Assembly (NCBI GenBank): GCA_017450215.1
Contig: JAFSVH010000070.1
Location: 1-58,926 of the forward strand
Origin: Bacilli bacterium
Lineage (GTDB): Bacteria > Bacillota_I > Bacilli_A > ML615J-28 > CAG-698
Length of the DNA: 58,926 nucleotides
Direction of reading: 5' to 3'
The notes under the pieces were generated by a model. That model was not told the origin of the DNA. It saw only the letters and a program-made list of their open reading frames with translations, and made no database searches. Positions within the stretch are counted from its first letter, which is position 1. Every line of letters starts with the position of its first letter. Made by a program: the position numbers and the translations under genes. Shown here piece by piece: positions 1 through 9,261 of this stretch.

Positions 1-3000
1 GTACCTTCATAATATGTTATAGGGTTTATTGATGTAGCATTAACTATTATATTATAAAAGCCAGGACCTTGATTATTATAATACTTTAACTGCACTCTAT
101 AATCATTTACATCTACTTGATGTAAATGAGGTAAGATATTGCAATTTCCATAAATAATTATTCCTTCACTAACCACGTGAATAGAAATATCACCATATGA
201 TATACTATCTAAATACTCAACATCTAAGTAATATATTGAATTTTGGTTGAGTGAAACTTCATCATTTGAATAAATATAATTAATTGGTATCATAACATCA
301 TTATATACAATTACTTGAGAATTAGTGTCCGTAGAAATGAAATAATTACTTTGACATTCCACAATAATTCTATACAATTTACTTTCACCACAAGCTAAAC
401 CTACATTAATATCTAAATTACTTGAGCAATCCAAACTAATCGTATCTACAATATCGAGTGGTATTATTTTATCACTATAATTAGACCAATTATTTGAAAT
501 TTTATATTCATAAACTTTACTTTTAGGAATTTTAATTTCTAAATTATTATTACATCCAATAAAAGAATTATTACCTATTAATATTAAAGGACTTATTTCT
601 CTTAAAATAATAATTTCAGATAATAATTCGCAATTTTCAAACGCCCTGTCGCCGATATTAATTACATTATTTAACAAAGTTAAACTTTCCAAACTACTAC
701 AGCCTTTAAACACTGAAGTTCCAATGCTTATTAAATTATTATTTAATATAATATTATCTAGTTTTGTGCAATTTTCAAATGTATTCGTTCCTATTGATGT
801 TACACTGTTAGGTATGGTAATGCTTCTCAAACTAGTACAACCTTTAAACACTGAAGAACCTATACTTGTTATATTATTATTTAATATAATATTATCTAGT
901 TTTGTGCAATTTTCAAATGCATTCGTCCCTATTGATGTTACACTGTTAGGTATAGTAATGCTTTTCAAATTGCTACAGCCTTTAAACGCTGAAGAACCTA
1001 TAGTTGATAAATTATTATTTAATATAATATTATCTAGTTTTGTGCAATTTTCAAATGCATTCATTCCTATTGATGTTACACTGTTAGGTATGGCAATGCT
1101 TTTTAAATTGCTACAGCCTTTAAACGCTGAAGCGTCTATATTGGTTAAATTGTTGCTTAAATCTATGCTCATCAACTTGGCACAATTTTCAAAAGCACTT
1201 TCGCCAATACTGGTAACACTATTTGGAATTGTCAAAACATAAATATTAGAATTTCCCGCAAATGCAAAATCACCAATGCTAAAAATTGACGTTAATCCGA
1301 TTTTATTTGGAATTGATAAAGATATATTCACATTTGATGACAAATTATTAAGATTAATTCCCAACAATTCATTATATTGATAATCATAAATATTAGTAAC
1401 ATTACTCGGTATAAGCAAATATCTTAACTTATTGCAATTTTCAAACGCATATGGATTAATGCTTGTTATTATATTTTCCTTAAATTCATTATTAATAATT
1501 ATATCTGTGACTAAGCTATTTATACCTAATTGAGTTGCAGTTAAATTAGGATTATAGTTCCAAGTGAAGTATTCTATGGATTCACAACCATAAAATGCAT
1601 CAATACCTATATCAACTATATATTCACACAAAGTAACTTTATTCAATTTATGGCAATTATAAAATGCATTATTTTTTATATTATAAACATTTTTGGGTAT
1701 TTCAACTTCCGTTAATAAATTGGCTAGCCCCCCTCCCAAATCACTAACAGTATAAAGTGAATTATATATCCATTTTACATTTAGAATTGAATCACAGCCA
1801 ACAAAAGCATTCGAAGATATACTTGAAACATTTTGCCCGATTGTTATATTCTCCAAATTTGCACAATCAAGAAAAGCATTTGATGCTATAGTCTGAACTC
1901 CACTTCTTATCTCAACATTTTTTAATAGTGCGCTTATACCCAAAAGAGATGAAGTATATGATGGATTATATATCCAGGTTAATTCTATATCAGATGGAAA
2001 GGCATCAATACCAATACTTGTAACACTATATGGAATAGTTAATTCGCATAATGAATTACATCTTTTAAAAGCACCATTGCCAATAAAAGTAATAGATTGT
2101 GGCAATATCAAACTTTCCAATTTTAAACAGCCCATAAATGTATAATCATCAATGCATACCAAACCATAAGGAAGGCTAATCGTCTCAATCTTGTTGCAAT
2201 TCTCAAAAGCATGCGATTGTATATACATAGTATCTTTTATTTTGATTGTAGTTAACGATATTGGTAAATAGTAACTTGTATTATTTTGAACAGTTATCAA
2301 AGAATTAGGATAATAACTCGAACCAAAAATATAACCAAAAGATGATTGGCTTCCTAGTGAGGTTCGACTATGACCAACAAATGGAATTGTCATTGATTCA
2401 AGATTTTTGCAACCACTAAACGCACCAAATCCAATTGTTTGAATACTATTCGGAATTTCTATATTGCATATTTCTTCACAATCACAAAATGCGTTAGACT
2501 CAATTGATACCACCATTTTTCCATTAATTCTTGATGGTATTGCAAAACTATTTGGCAATTCATCATCAACTCCAACAATAGTTACTTCATTACCATTTGT
2601 AGTTGTCAAAAAAGGGAAATTAGATATTCTATGACCACATATACAGTTAGTAACATAATAAGAACCTGCTGGTGCTCCATATGAATGTATATGTGGAACA
2701 ACCATCTTTACCCAATTAAAACACCAACCGCTATTTATCCAAACATTTGACATATTTTTCCAATTGTCTTTTTTACCCCAACCAAAATGGACTATATAGC
2801 CGAATTGATTATCTTGATTAGTTCCACTTCCTACTAATAATTGATATCCATATCCAATAACAGCATGATTAGTATATTCATTACTATGCATACTGATAAT
2901 AATTGGTCGATTAGCATCAATTTCATTTTTAATTTCATTCAAATCAGTCCCCCTTGTAACTATAGCCAAATCATCAGTTAAATTTAAAATGTTTTTTCTT

Positions 3001-3929
3001 TCTGCTAATAAATTTTCTAATCCGTTTTTTATAGTAATATATGAGGATGATCTTGGAATTTCATTAACTACCTTGGCAAAATAATTATATTGATAATTAT
3101 CTATTTCTGCATCGCCTTGTGTACCTAACGTATAACAAGTCATATCCATTGGATTCGTGCAAGTATTTGGATTATTTTCTCCATAAAACAAATAACTATT
3201 ATCTATTATACGTCGATCATTATAATAGTTATTGTAACTTAATAATAATTGCGATGCAACTGCACTACAAGTTCCTGTTGTATTGTTTCCATGATATGGT
3301 CCTATTGTAAAATATTCAACATTATCTATATATGTTGCTCCAGGGCCAAGTCCATCGCCAATTATATATTGATCTCCACAACTTGATAGTAAACTTAAGT
3401 TTTTGTTTTTTTCACTTATATATCTATTATTATTTTCTTTATTCAAGACAACTTTAATTTCTTCTTGATTATTTGAATAACCGATTAAATTCTTAGAAAT
3501 CTTAATCATTTCTTTTTTTTCGTCACTAGTTAATACTTCATTTGTCCCAATGTTTCTAAATTCATCATTTTCCTTGACGAGATAATGTGTTGGACCAGCA
3601 TAGTATTTTCTTTCGTCGCATACAAATGGTGGCCTACTTCCATAAGAGTATTCAAGTACATCTAATGTCAAAGCTGACAAAATCACATACCCTGAATCAA
3701 CAAATTCAACATATATAAAATCACCAGATTCATCTAGGTTATATAAATAGTCACAAGAACTAATTTCAATTGACCCAAATAATTCATTAATTTCAGTTTG
3801 AATTACTGATTGCTCAAGTAATTTTTCACTATAAGAATTTGCTTGTACATTTATTTTATATACCAATATGTTAAAAAACAAAATTATTAAAAATAATGCA
3901 AAAACAGCTAATTGTATCTTTCTCTTCAT
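1..3929 (-). CDS. Secreted C10/C39-like cysteine peptidase with BspA-type leucine-rich repeats (partial, C-terminus off the window)
   Basis: The frame is open from the ATG at 3929 to base 1 (at least 1309 codons), so the stop lies outside the window. An AGGAG site sits 9 bases before the ATG and overlaps the stop of the upstream lipoprotein gene, so the two are an operon. Residues 8-28 form a hydrophobic signal segment. A papain-like domain follows: Cys221 in GTCSAVASQ, His355 in NHAVIGYGY and the downstream HFGWG motif have the order and spacing seen in streptopain-like C10/C39 peptidases. From about residue 430 to 1110 there are many 23-residue LRR_5 (BspA) repeats of the form 'I..NAF..C..L..I.IP..V..IG', including an FGYIFG insertion typical of clostridial and gut surface proteins. 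Beta-rich sequence without LRRs follows to the left edge. Likely exported and acting at or outside the cell surface; the substrate is unknown. The peptidase assignment rests on motif order only. Confidence 0.85.
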   Translation of the reverse strand, partial: MKRKIQLAVFALFLIILFFNILVYKINVQANSYSEKLLEQSVIQTEINELFGSIEISSCDYLYNLDESGDFIYVEFVDSGYVILSALTLDVLEYSYGSRPPFVCDERKYYAGPTHYLVKENDEFRNIGTNEVLTSDEKKEMIKISKNLIGYSNNQEEIKVVLNKENNNRYISEKNKNLSLLSSCGDQYIIGDGLGPGATYIDNVEYFTIGPYHGNNTTGTCSAVASQLLLSYNNYYNDRRIIDNSYLFYGENNPNTCTNPMDMTCYTLGTQGDAEIDNYQYNYFAKVVNEIPRSSSYITIKNGLENLLAERKNILNLTDDLAIVTRGTDLNEIKNEIDANRPIIISMHSNEYTNHAVIGYGYQLLVGSGTNQDNQFGYIVHFGWGKKDNWKNMSNVWINSGWCFNWVKMVVPHIHSYGAPAGSYYVTNCICGHRISNFPFLTTTNGNEVTIVGVDDELPNSFAIPSRINGKMVVSIESNAFCDCEEICNIEIPNSIQTIGFGAFSGCKNLESMTIPFVGHSRTSLGSQSSFGYIFGSSYYPNSLITVQNNTSYYLPISLTTIKIKDTMYIQSHAFENCNKIETISLPYGLVCIDDYTFMGCLKLESLILPQSITFIGNGAFKRCNSLCELTIPYSVTSIGIDAFPSDIELTWIYNPSYTSSLLGISALLKNVEIRSGVQTIASNAFLDCANLENITIGQNVSSISSNAFVGCDSILNVKWIYNSLYTVSDLGGGLANLLTEVEIPKNVYNIKNNAFYNCHKLNKVTLCEYIVDIGIDAFYGCESIEYFTWNYNPNLTATQLGINSLVTDIIINNEFKENIITSINPYAFENCNKLRYLLIPSNVTNIYDYQYNELLGINLNNLSSNVNISLSIPNKIGLTSIFSIGDFAFAGNSNIYVLTIPNSVTSIGESAFENCAKLMSIDLSNNLTNIDASAFKGCSNLKSIAIPNSVTSIGMNAFENCTKLDNIILNNNLSTIGSSAFKGCSNLKSITIPNSVTSIGTNAFENCTKLDNIILNNNITSIGSSVFKGCTSLRSITIPNSVTSIGTNTFENCTKLDNIILNNNLISIGTSVFKGCSSLESLTLLNNVINIGDRAFENCELLSEIIILREISPLILIGNNSFIGCNNNLEIKIPKSKVYEYKISNNWSNYSDKIIPLDIVDTISLDCSSNLDINVGLACGESKLYRIIVECQSNYFISTDTNSQVIVYNDVMIPINYIYSNDEVSLNQNSIYYLDVEYLDSISYGDISIHVVSEGIIIYGNCNILPHLHQVDVNDYRVQLKYYNNQGPGFYNIIVNATSINPITYYEG
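694..1107. repeat. Three tandem near-identical 138-bp units inside the LRR gene
   Basis: The stretch starting 'aatataatattatctag' recurs at 745, 883 and 1021, exactly 138 bases apart, with only a few differences between copies. Each unit encodes 46 residues, that is two 23-residue LRR_5 repeats. A more diverged fourth unit follows to about 1240. The high identity points to recent duplication and allows in-frame gain or loss of units. Confidence 0.9.
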
Positions 3930-3935
3930 TTTTTA

Positions 3936-5195
3936 TTATCTCCTATGCGAATAATTGTATAATTTTGGATAACTATTTTTTAAATATTCTCCTGCTTTAA
4001 AATAGATATTATTGAGATTCCAAATTTCAGTATCCCATCCAAGTTTTCCTCTATAAAAATCAATATCATTTAAGTCTTTCTCATCACAATATCTATTCAT
4101 TTCATCATAATCTCTCATATCTCCACTAGTTATTTCATCATAATAACCATAACAATTAACTTGGCTACCTCCTATCGATGCATTTTTTATATATTTTCTT
4201 GTTTTTAAAAAATCTGATTTTATTATTATTTTACAAATAGCAAGAGAATTATAAACGTAACCATTACCATTTGATATTCCTGCAATTTTAATACCTTCAT
4301 CTATATTATAATAATTATAATCAACGCTAATATTTACCATAGAATAACAATTACTAATGCATTTTTTGTTAATACCTGATATCCCCCCAATGATTATTCC
4401 TTTATTTCCATTTACAAAATAATAATTGTCAGTTGAATATTCTACTTGCATAGTTCCTATTGCATAGCAATCATCAATAAAACCATTGTTGTAACAGCAA
4501 ATACTGCCACTCAAAAAACTTATTTTCTCATGTATATTATTCCAAATACATTCTACCTTGAAATTTTCAACGCCTACATTCTTAATAGTTCCACGATTAT
4601 ATCCAAACAAAACGCCATTATTCCCATTTGTTAATCCATACAAATAAAGATTTATATTTTCAACAATGTATCCGCAACCATCAAAAACACCTTCAAATGC
4701 TCTATTTTCATCATAACCTATAGTTATCCACCTAAAATTTTTTAAATTAATATTCTTGCCTAAAGCATAATACTTATTTAATGTTTTATCACAATAAGCA
4801 TCCTTTGATAAATTCAATAATTGTTTCTCGTTAATAATTATATATGGATCTTCTTTAGTACCATTCCCTCTATGGTAGTCTTCAATATCTAAAAACATAA
4901 CTTGTTTTTTTATTTTTTCTTCTATATAGTTCTTATAATTCAAGAGTAAATTGTCAACATCATTTTTTGTATTACATTCATTTATACTATTAATGTAGTA
5001 ATCTTTATTACTCAAAATAGCATCCCATTCTTTTTCAGAATAAAACGATTCATTTAATTTATCAAAATTACAATTAAGTTCATATATTGCTTCTTCCTTC
5101 TTTTGCGATAAAGATACTAGTCTATAATTGCAAGAAGAAAGAAAAAGCAAAAAAATAAGGACAACGATAGCAAATATTTTTTTTGTTATTTTCAT
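3936..5195 (-). CDS. GLUG-motif surface lipoprotein (419 aa)
   Basis: The start is taken at the ATG at 5195, preceded by GGAGG five bases upstream; the frame extends 29 codons further but without a ribosome site. The N-terminus is a lipoprotein signal peptide ending at Cys22 (LSSC), so the protein is anchored to the outer face of the membrane. Residues about 110-330 hold a repeated pattern: 'F.GVFDG.GYIVENI.L' followed by 'N.GVLFGYNRGTIKNVGV'. This matches the GLUG motif of adhesin and protease-associated beta-helical proteins. Function is unknown; adhesion is a guess. It ends six bases before the start of the peptidase/LRR gene, and its last codons contain that gene's Shine-Dalgarno, so the two are co-transcribed and may work together on the surface. 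Confidence 0.8.
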   Translation of the reverse strand: MKITKKIFAIVVLIFLLFLSSCNYRLVSLSQKKEEAIYELNCNFDKLNESFYSEKEWDAILSNKDYYINSINECNTKNDVDNLLLNYKNYIEEKIKKQVMFLDIEDYHRGNGTKEDPYIIINEKQLLNLSKDAYCDKTLNKYYALGKNINLKNFRWITIGYDENRAFEGVFDGCGYIVENINLYLYGLTNGNNGVLFGYNRGTIKNVGVENFKVECIWNNIHEKISFLSGSICCYNNGFIDDCYAIGTMQVEYSTDNYYFVNGNKGIIIGGISGINKKCISNCYSMVNISVDYNYYNIDEGIKIAGISNGNGYVYNSLAICKIIIKSDFLKTRKYIKNASIGGSQVNCYGYYDEITSGDMRDYDEMNRYCDEKDLNDIDFYRGKLGWDTEIWNLNNIYFKAGEYLKNSYPKLYNYSHRR

Positions 5196-5244
5196 AAAAC
5201 CCTCCATAATACTTAAGTACTTAATTGATATTAAAACCACTTTG

Positions 5245-5273
5245 ATTATATCATAATATTCAATCCAATTCAA
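5245..5273 (-). promoter_or_regulatory. Promoter of the GLUG lipoprotein / LRR peptidase operon
   Basis: On the minus strand: -35 TTGAAT (5268-5273), a 17-base spacer and -10 TATAAT (5245-5250) preceded by TGA, an extended -10. Predicted start of transcription near 5238, giving a 5' leader of about 43 bases. Confidence 0.75.
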
Positions 5274-5351
5274 TTGTAACAAATAACGATTTAATATATT
5301 GAATAAATAATTATAATCGAAACACTTAGAAAGGATATATTACATATTATA

Positions 5352-5380
5352 TAAAAAACTCCACAATAATTATTGTGGAG
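5352..5380 (-). terminator. Rho-independent terminator after topA
   Basis: A perfect 11-bp inverted repeat (CTCCACAATAA / TTATTGTGGAG, 5359-5380) is followed on the minus strand by a run of six T. It lies 42 bases after the topA stop. Confidence 0.9.
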
Positions 5381-5421
5381 CAATCATTTTATTAATTAAA
5401 TATATAATTATCAAATGTCAA

Positions 5422-7416
5422 TCAATGAATTTCATCTACTGATGTATAAGTAGCTTTACATTTAGGATATCTTGAACAAGCATAGAACTTTTGTCCTTTA
5501 CTTCTTCCTTTAGTACTAACACGTTCTACAATTTCACCTTTACCACATATAGGACAAACTATACCGACTCCTTTTGGTTTCATTTCTTCTCTTGGAGCAG
5601 TGTAATGACATTTTGGAAAACCAGAGCATGCCATAAATTCACCAAACCTACCATTACGAATCAATAGCTTAGAACCACATTCAGGGCATAATTCTTCAGT
5701 TTCAATAGGATACATTCTCACCATTTTAGCTTCAGCATTCTCTAATAATGGTTTAAATTCTTTATAGAAATTTCCTACTTCTTCATACCAAACCATATTT
5801 CCTTCACTTATATCATCAAGGGCTTTTTCCATTTCTGCTGTGTATTCAACATTAATAATGCTGTTAAAATATTCATCTAGCTTCTTGCTTGTGAGTCTTC
5901 CTTGGTCTGTTGGGTAAATAGCTTTACGTTCTAATTTAATATAATTTCTCTTCTTCAAAGTCTCAACAGTAACTGCATATGTCGATGGTCTACCAATCCC
6001 TACATCTTCCATTTTCTTGATTAATTTAGATTCTGTATAACGAGCAGGAGCTTGTGTGAACTTTTGAATTGCATCAATATGACCATCATTATATTCATCA
6101 CCAACTTTGAATAATGGTAATGCTTTAGCATCATCATCTTCATATTTATTATATATTTTTAAATATCCATCAAATAAAACTTTCTCACCAGTGATATAAA
6201 AATCATATCCATTATTAGATATTGTAACTCTTTCATCTAATACTTTAGCACTCTTCATAAGCGAGCTAACAGCACGATCAAAAATCATTGAATATATTTT
6301 ATATTCATCATTTGATAGATAATCTTTCATCTCTTCTAAAGTATTATCTAGGCTAGTTGGTCTAATTGCTTCATGAGCATCTTGAATATTTTTACCACTT
6401 TGCTTTGGTGATTTATATCCTTCATAATAATCTTTACCATATTTATCCTCTATATAAGACTTAGCTTGATTAATAAAATCACTACTTAATCTAACAGAAT
6501 CTGTTCTCATATAAGTAATCAAACCAATTCTTTTATTTTTCACATCAACGCCTTCATACAATTTTTGAGCAATTTGCATAGTCTTACTAGCATTAAAACC
6601 ATATTTAGATGATGCTTCTTGTTGAAGGGTAGAAGTGATAAAAGGAGGTTTAGGATTTCTAGATTTTTCTTTTTGAGTGATATCACTTACCTTATAAACA
6701 GGTCCTAATCTTTTCTTAACTAAAGAAGCATCATCTTCATATTTTAGTTCAATATCATCACCTTGATATTTTGCAAGTCTAGCTTTTAATTCCTTAGCTC
6801 TCTTATTAAAGATATAATAAATCTCCCAAAATTCTTCAGGCTTAAATCTTTCAATCTCTTCTTCTCTTTCCACAATCATCTTAAGCACAGCTGATTGAAC
6901 ACGTCCTGCACTCTTTGAACCAATCTTCTTTTGCAATAATTTAGATAAACTAAAACCGATGATTCTATCAATAATACGACGTGATTCTTGAGAATGAACT
7001 AAATCCATATCGATATCACGACCATTTTCAATTGCTCTTAATATCGCTGTTTTTGTAACTTCATTGAATACTATTCTTTCATAAGGTTTGACTTCTAAAC
7101 CCAAAGTCTCATATAAATGCCAACTGATAGCTTCACCTTCTCTATCAGGGTCGGTAGCAAGATAGACGATACTAGCACCTTTCACAAATGCTTTTAATTC
7201 TTTTACTACACTACCTTTATCTTTCATTATACGATACATTGGTTTAAAATTATCTTCAATATCAACCCCATAACCACCTGTTCCTTTTGTTGTTAAATCG
7301 CGAATATGTCCAATACTAGATGCAACAACATAGTCATTTCCCAAATATTGAGAAATAGTTTTTGATTTAGATGGGGACTCAACAATAACAAGTTTTTTAT
7401 TTTCTTCTTTTTTCAT
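5422..7416 (-). CDS. topA: DNA topoisomerase I
   Basis: A 664-residue type IA topoisomerase that relaxes negative supercoils by single-strand passage. The Toprim domain starts at residue 8 (VIVESPSK, Glu13) and carries the acidic triad in ATDPDREGE (Asp89, Asp91, Glu93). The catalytic Tyr302 is in LITYMRTDS. The C-terminus has two intact four-cysteine zinc motifs (CPECG...CSGFPKC and CPICG...CSRYPKC). Length is usual for Bacilli. AGAGG lies 8 bases before the ATG at 7416. It has its own promoter and terminator, so it is a single-gene unit, divergent from the serpin gene. Confidence 0.98.
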   Translation of the reverse strand: MKKEENKKLVIVESPSKSKTISQYLGNDYVVASSIGHIRDLTTKGTGGYGVDIEDNFKPMYRIMKDKGSVVKELKAFVKGASIVYLATDPDREGEAISWHLYETLGLEVKPYERIVFNEVTKTAILRAIENGRDIDMDLVHSQESRRIIDRIIGFSLSKLLQKKIGSKSAGRVQSAVLKMIVEREEEIERFKPEEFWEIYYIFNKRAKELKARLAKYQGDDIELKYEDDASLVKKRLGPVYKVSDITQKEKSRNPKPPFITSTLQQEASSKYGFNASKTMQIAQKLYEGVDVKNKRIGLITYMRTDSVRLSSDFINQAKSYIEDKYGKDYYEGYKSPKQSGKNIQDAHEAIRPTSLDNTLEEMKDYLSNDEYKIYSMIFDRAVSSLMKSAKVLDERVTISNNGYDFYITGEKVLFDGYLKIYNKYEDDDAKALPLFKVGDEYNDGHIDAIQKFTQAPARYTESKLIKKMEDVGIGRPSTYAVTVETLKKRNYIKLERKAIYPTDQGRLTSKKLDEYFNSIINVEYTAEMEKALDDISEGNMVWYEEVGNFYKEFKPLLENAEAKMVRMYPIETEELCPECGSKLLIRNGRFGEFMACSGFPKCHYTAPREEMKPKGVGIVCPICGKGEIVERVSTKGRSKGQKFYACSRYPKCKATYTSVDEIH

Positions 7417-7441
7417 TTTTATACCTCTAACCGCAATAAAG

Positions 7442-7471
7442 ATTATAACTTTAAAATATAATTATTGTCAA
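7442..7471 (-). promoter_or_regulatory. topA promoter
   Basis: Minus strand: TTGACA (7466-7471), 18-base spacer, TATAAT (7442-7447), both hexamers exact consensus. The leader is short, about 20 bases. Confidence 0.85.
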
Positions 7472-7561
7472 CCACATTTATAAACAAATTATAATAAATA
7501 AATTTAATTTAAATTAATTTAATTTTATGATTAGATTAAAAATATAAATCATGAGCTAAAT

Positions 7562-7585
7562 AATATAAATCATTAGATTTATATT
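7562..7585. repeat. Perfect 10-bp inverted repeat between topA and the serpin gene
   Basis: AATATAAATC, a four-base loop ATTA, then GATTTATATT. It has no T-run in either direction and lies upstream of both divergent promoters, so it could be an operator or simply AT-rich structure. Confidence 0.5.
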
Positions 7586-7613
7586 ATAATTTTAAAATTA
7601 TCCGTATCACATA

Positions 7614-7642
7614 TAGATTTTTTATTGTTTTTATAATATAAT
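7614..7642 (+). promoter_or_regulatory. Candidate serpin promoter
   Basis: TATAAT at 7637-7642 with a poor -35 (TAGATT, 7614-7619) 17 bases upstream. An overlapping second TATAAT is at 7632-7637. It is the only reasonable candidate before the gene. Confidence 0.4.
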
Positions 7643-7679
7643 GATATTAAGAGATAAGAAAATAAATAGGAGGTTATTT

Positions 7680-9143
7680 ATGATTAAAATTAAGAAGACT
7701 GTTATTTATTTGTTTATATTTTTGTTATTATTTCTATTTCTTACCGGCTGTGAAATAAAAGTAAATATTAATAATGATAATAAAGGAGACATAGAAGAAA
7801 GTAATAATCAAAAAATAAATGATAGAAACGATGAAAGAATTGATGAAAAGATTAATGATGAAACAAATCCTAGTGATTCTGTAGTCATTAGACCTGATGA
7901 AAAAATTACAGATAGTTATGATGATGAATCATTAAATAACGAATTAAGCAAATTAGGTGCAAAACATTTAAATAAAAAATATTTAAATATAACTAGTAAT
8001 AATAATATTTATAATACTGATGAATATAAAAATTATAAAGATAAAGTATTAGATTTTTGTAATAAGATAGGTTCAAAAATTTTATATGATAATTATGATG
8101 GCACTAATATAACATTTTCACCAATATCAGTATTTCTATGTGTTGCCATGTCAACTGGTATTATGAAAGATGAATTAGCACTTAATGAAGTGCTAAATGG
8201 TCTTGGCATAACACTAGAAGAATTAGAATATGTAAAATATATGATTGATCGTTTATGTGCTAGTGGTGATACTCAAATATTGGATGTTGTTAATACATTA
8301 TGGATTAATGATGAAGATTTATTTTATGAAGATACATTAGCAACTTTAGGTAAGAAGTTTTATTGTAATGCATTATATGCTCCATTTAGAACTGAAAATA
8401 TAAAAGCTAATCAAGCTGTTAGAGAATTTGTAAAAGAAAAGACCAGGGGCTTGATTGACCAAGATTTCAAACTTAACAATAAAACTGAATGTGTATTAAT
8501 GAATATATTATATGTAAAAGATTGTTGGAAAAATAATGGAAAACTATCTGGACAACCTGAAACATTCACACGTGATAATGGTGAAACAATTGAAGAAGAA
8601 TTTTTAATTGGTGATTATCAAATTGGTAAAATAGGACGTAGAGATAATTATTCATTTGCAAATATTAGTACAATTAATGGAAGAAAATTAGTATTTGTTC
8701 TTCCTAATGATGGAATAAGTATTACTCAATTATTAAATAAGGAAACATTTGATGATGTAACTAAAAATAAATATAGAGATACTAGTGAAGGACTAAGTAC
8801 TGCAATATACAAAACTAAATGTATCTTCCCTAAATTTACTTCTGATGGTGATGTTGATTTAGCTACTGTTATGGAAGAAGAATTCAATATAAGAAAAATA
8901 TTTAATGCATTTAACAGTGATACAAAAGAATTATATGTATCTAAAATGAAACAAAAAGCTAGACTAGTAGTAGATGAATTTGGATTTGAAGGTGCTGCCG
9001 TAACATATATGGTGTTTGGCGCAACTTCTGTTGGGCCAACTAATATTATTTATGAGACATTTATTGCTAATAAAACATTCTTATATTTTATAATGGATCG
9101 AGATGGTATTGTATTATTTACTGGTATCGTAAATAACATATAA
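7680..9143 (+). CDS. Serpin-family lipoprotein (487 aa)
   Basis: The start chosen is the ATG at 7680, six bases after AGGAGG; an upstream in-frame ATG at 7641 lacks a site. Residues 1-24 are a lipoprotein signal (LTGC, Cys24), followed by an Asn/Asp/Glu-rich linker to about residue 90. The rest is a serpin fold: NITFSPISVFLCVAMSTG, a central VVNTLWIND segment, the hinge region DEFGFEGAAVT near residue 433, and the C-terminal block NKTFLYFIMDRDGIVLFTG. Serpins inhibit serine or cysteine proteases by a suicide mechanism in which the reactive loop inserts into a beta-sheet. The hinge departs from the inhibitory consensus at P14 (Phe for Thr/Ser). Likely exposed on the cell surface, possibly guarding against host or neighbour proteases. 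Single gene with its own terminator. Confidence 0.92.
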   Translation: MIKIKKTVIYLFIFLLLFLFLTGCEIKVNINNDNKGDIEESNNQKINDRNDERIDEKINDETNPSDSVVIRPDEKITDSYDDESLNNELSKLGAKHLNKKYLNITSNNNIYNTDEYKNYKDKVLDFCNKIGSKILYDNYDGTNITFSPISVFLCVAMSTGIMKDELALNEVLNGLGITLEELEYVKYMIDRLCASGDTQILDVVNTLWINDEDLFYEDTLATLGKKFYCNALYAPFRTENIKANQAVREFVKEKTRGLIDQDFKLNNKTECVLMNILYVKDCWKNNGKLSGQPETFTRDNGETIEEEFLIGDYQIGKIGRRDNYSFANISTINGRKLVFVLPNDGISITQLLNKETFDDVTKNKYRDTSEGLSTAIYKTKCIFPKFTSDGDVDLATVMEEEFNIRKIFNAFNSDTKELYVSKMKQKARLVVDEFGFEGAAVTYMVFGATSVGPTNIIYETFIANKTFLYFIMDRDGIVLFTGIVNNI

Positions 9144-9153
9144 TTATATCTAT

Positions 9154-9179
9154 AAAAGGGGATAAGCTCCCCTTTTTTT
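9154..9179 (+). terminator. Terminator after the serpin gene
   Basis: AAAAGGGGA, loop TAAGC, TCCCCTTTT, then more T (9-bp stem, 9154-9176). Starts ten bases after the stop codon. Confidence 0.93.
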
Positions 9180-9221
9180 ATTAACATTATTAATCAAGAT
9201 GGAATAATCAATTTATAAAAC

Positions 9222-9257
9222 AAAAAATGAATATCTATAATCAAGATATTCATTTTT
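9222..9257 (-). terminator. Terminator of the T-box operon
   Basis: A perfect 13-bp inverted repeat (9223-9235 and 9245-9257) with a nine-base loop. On the minus strand it is followed by TTTTTTGTTTT. It lies just after the aminotransferase stop. Confidence 0.92.
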
Positions 9258-9261
9258 ACGA

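Noticed and set aside
724-1242. Plus-strand frame of 172 codons with internal repeats
   Set aside because: It is the antisense reading of the 138-bp LRR repeats in the minus-strand peptidase gene, with no ribosome site or promoter.
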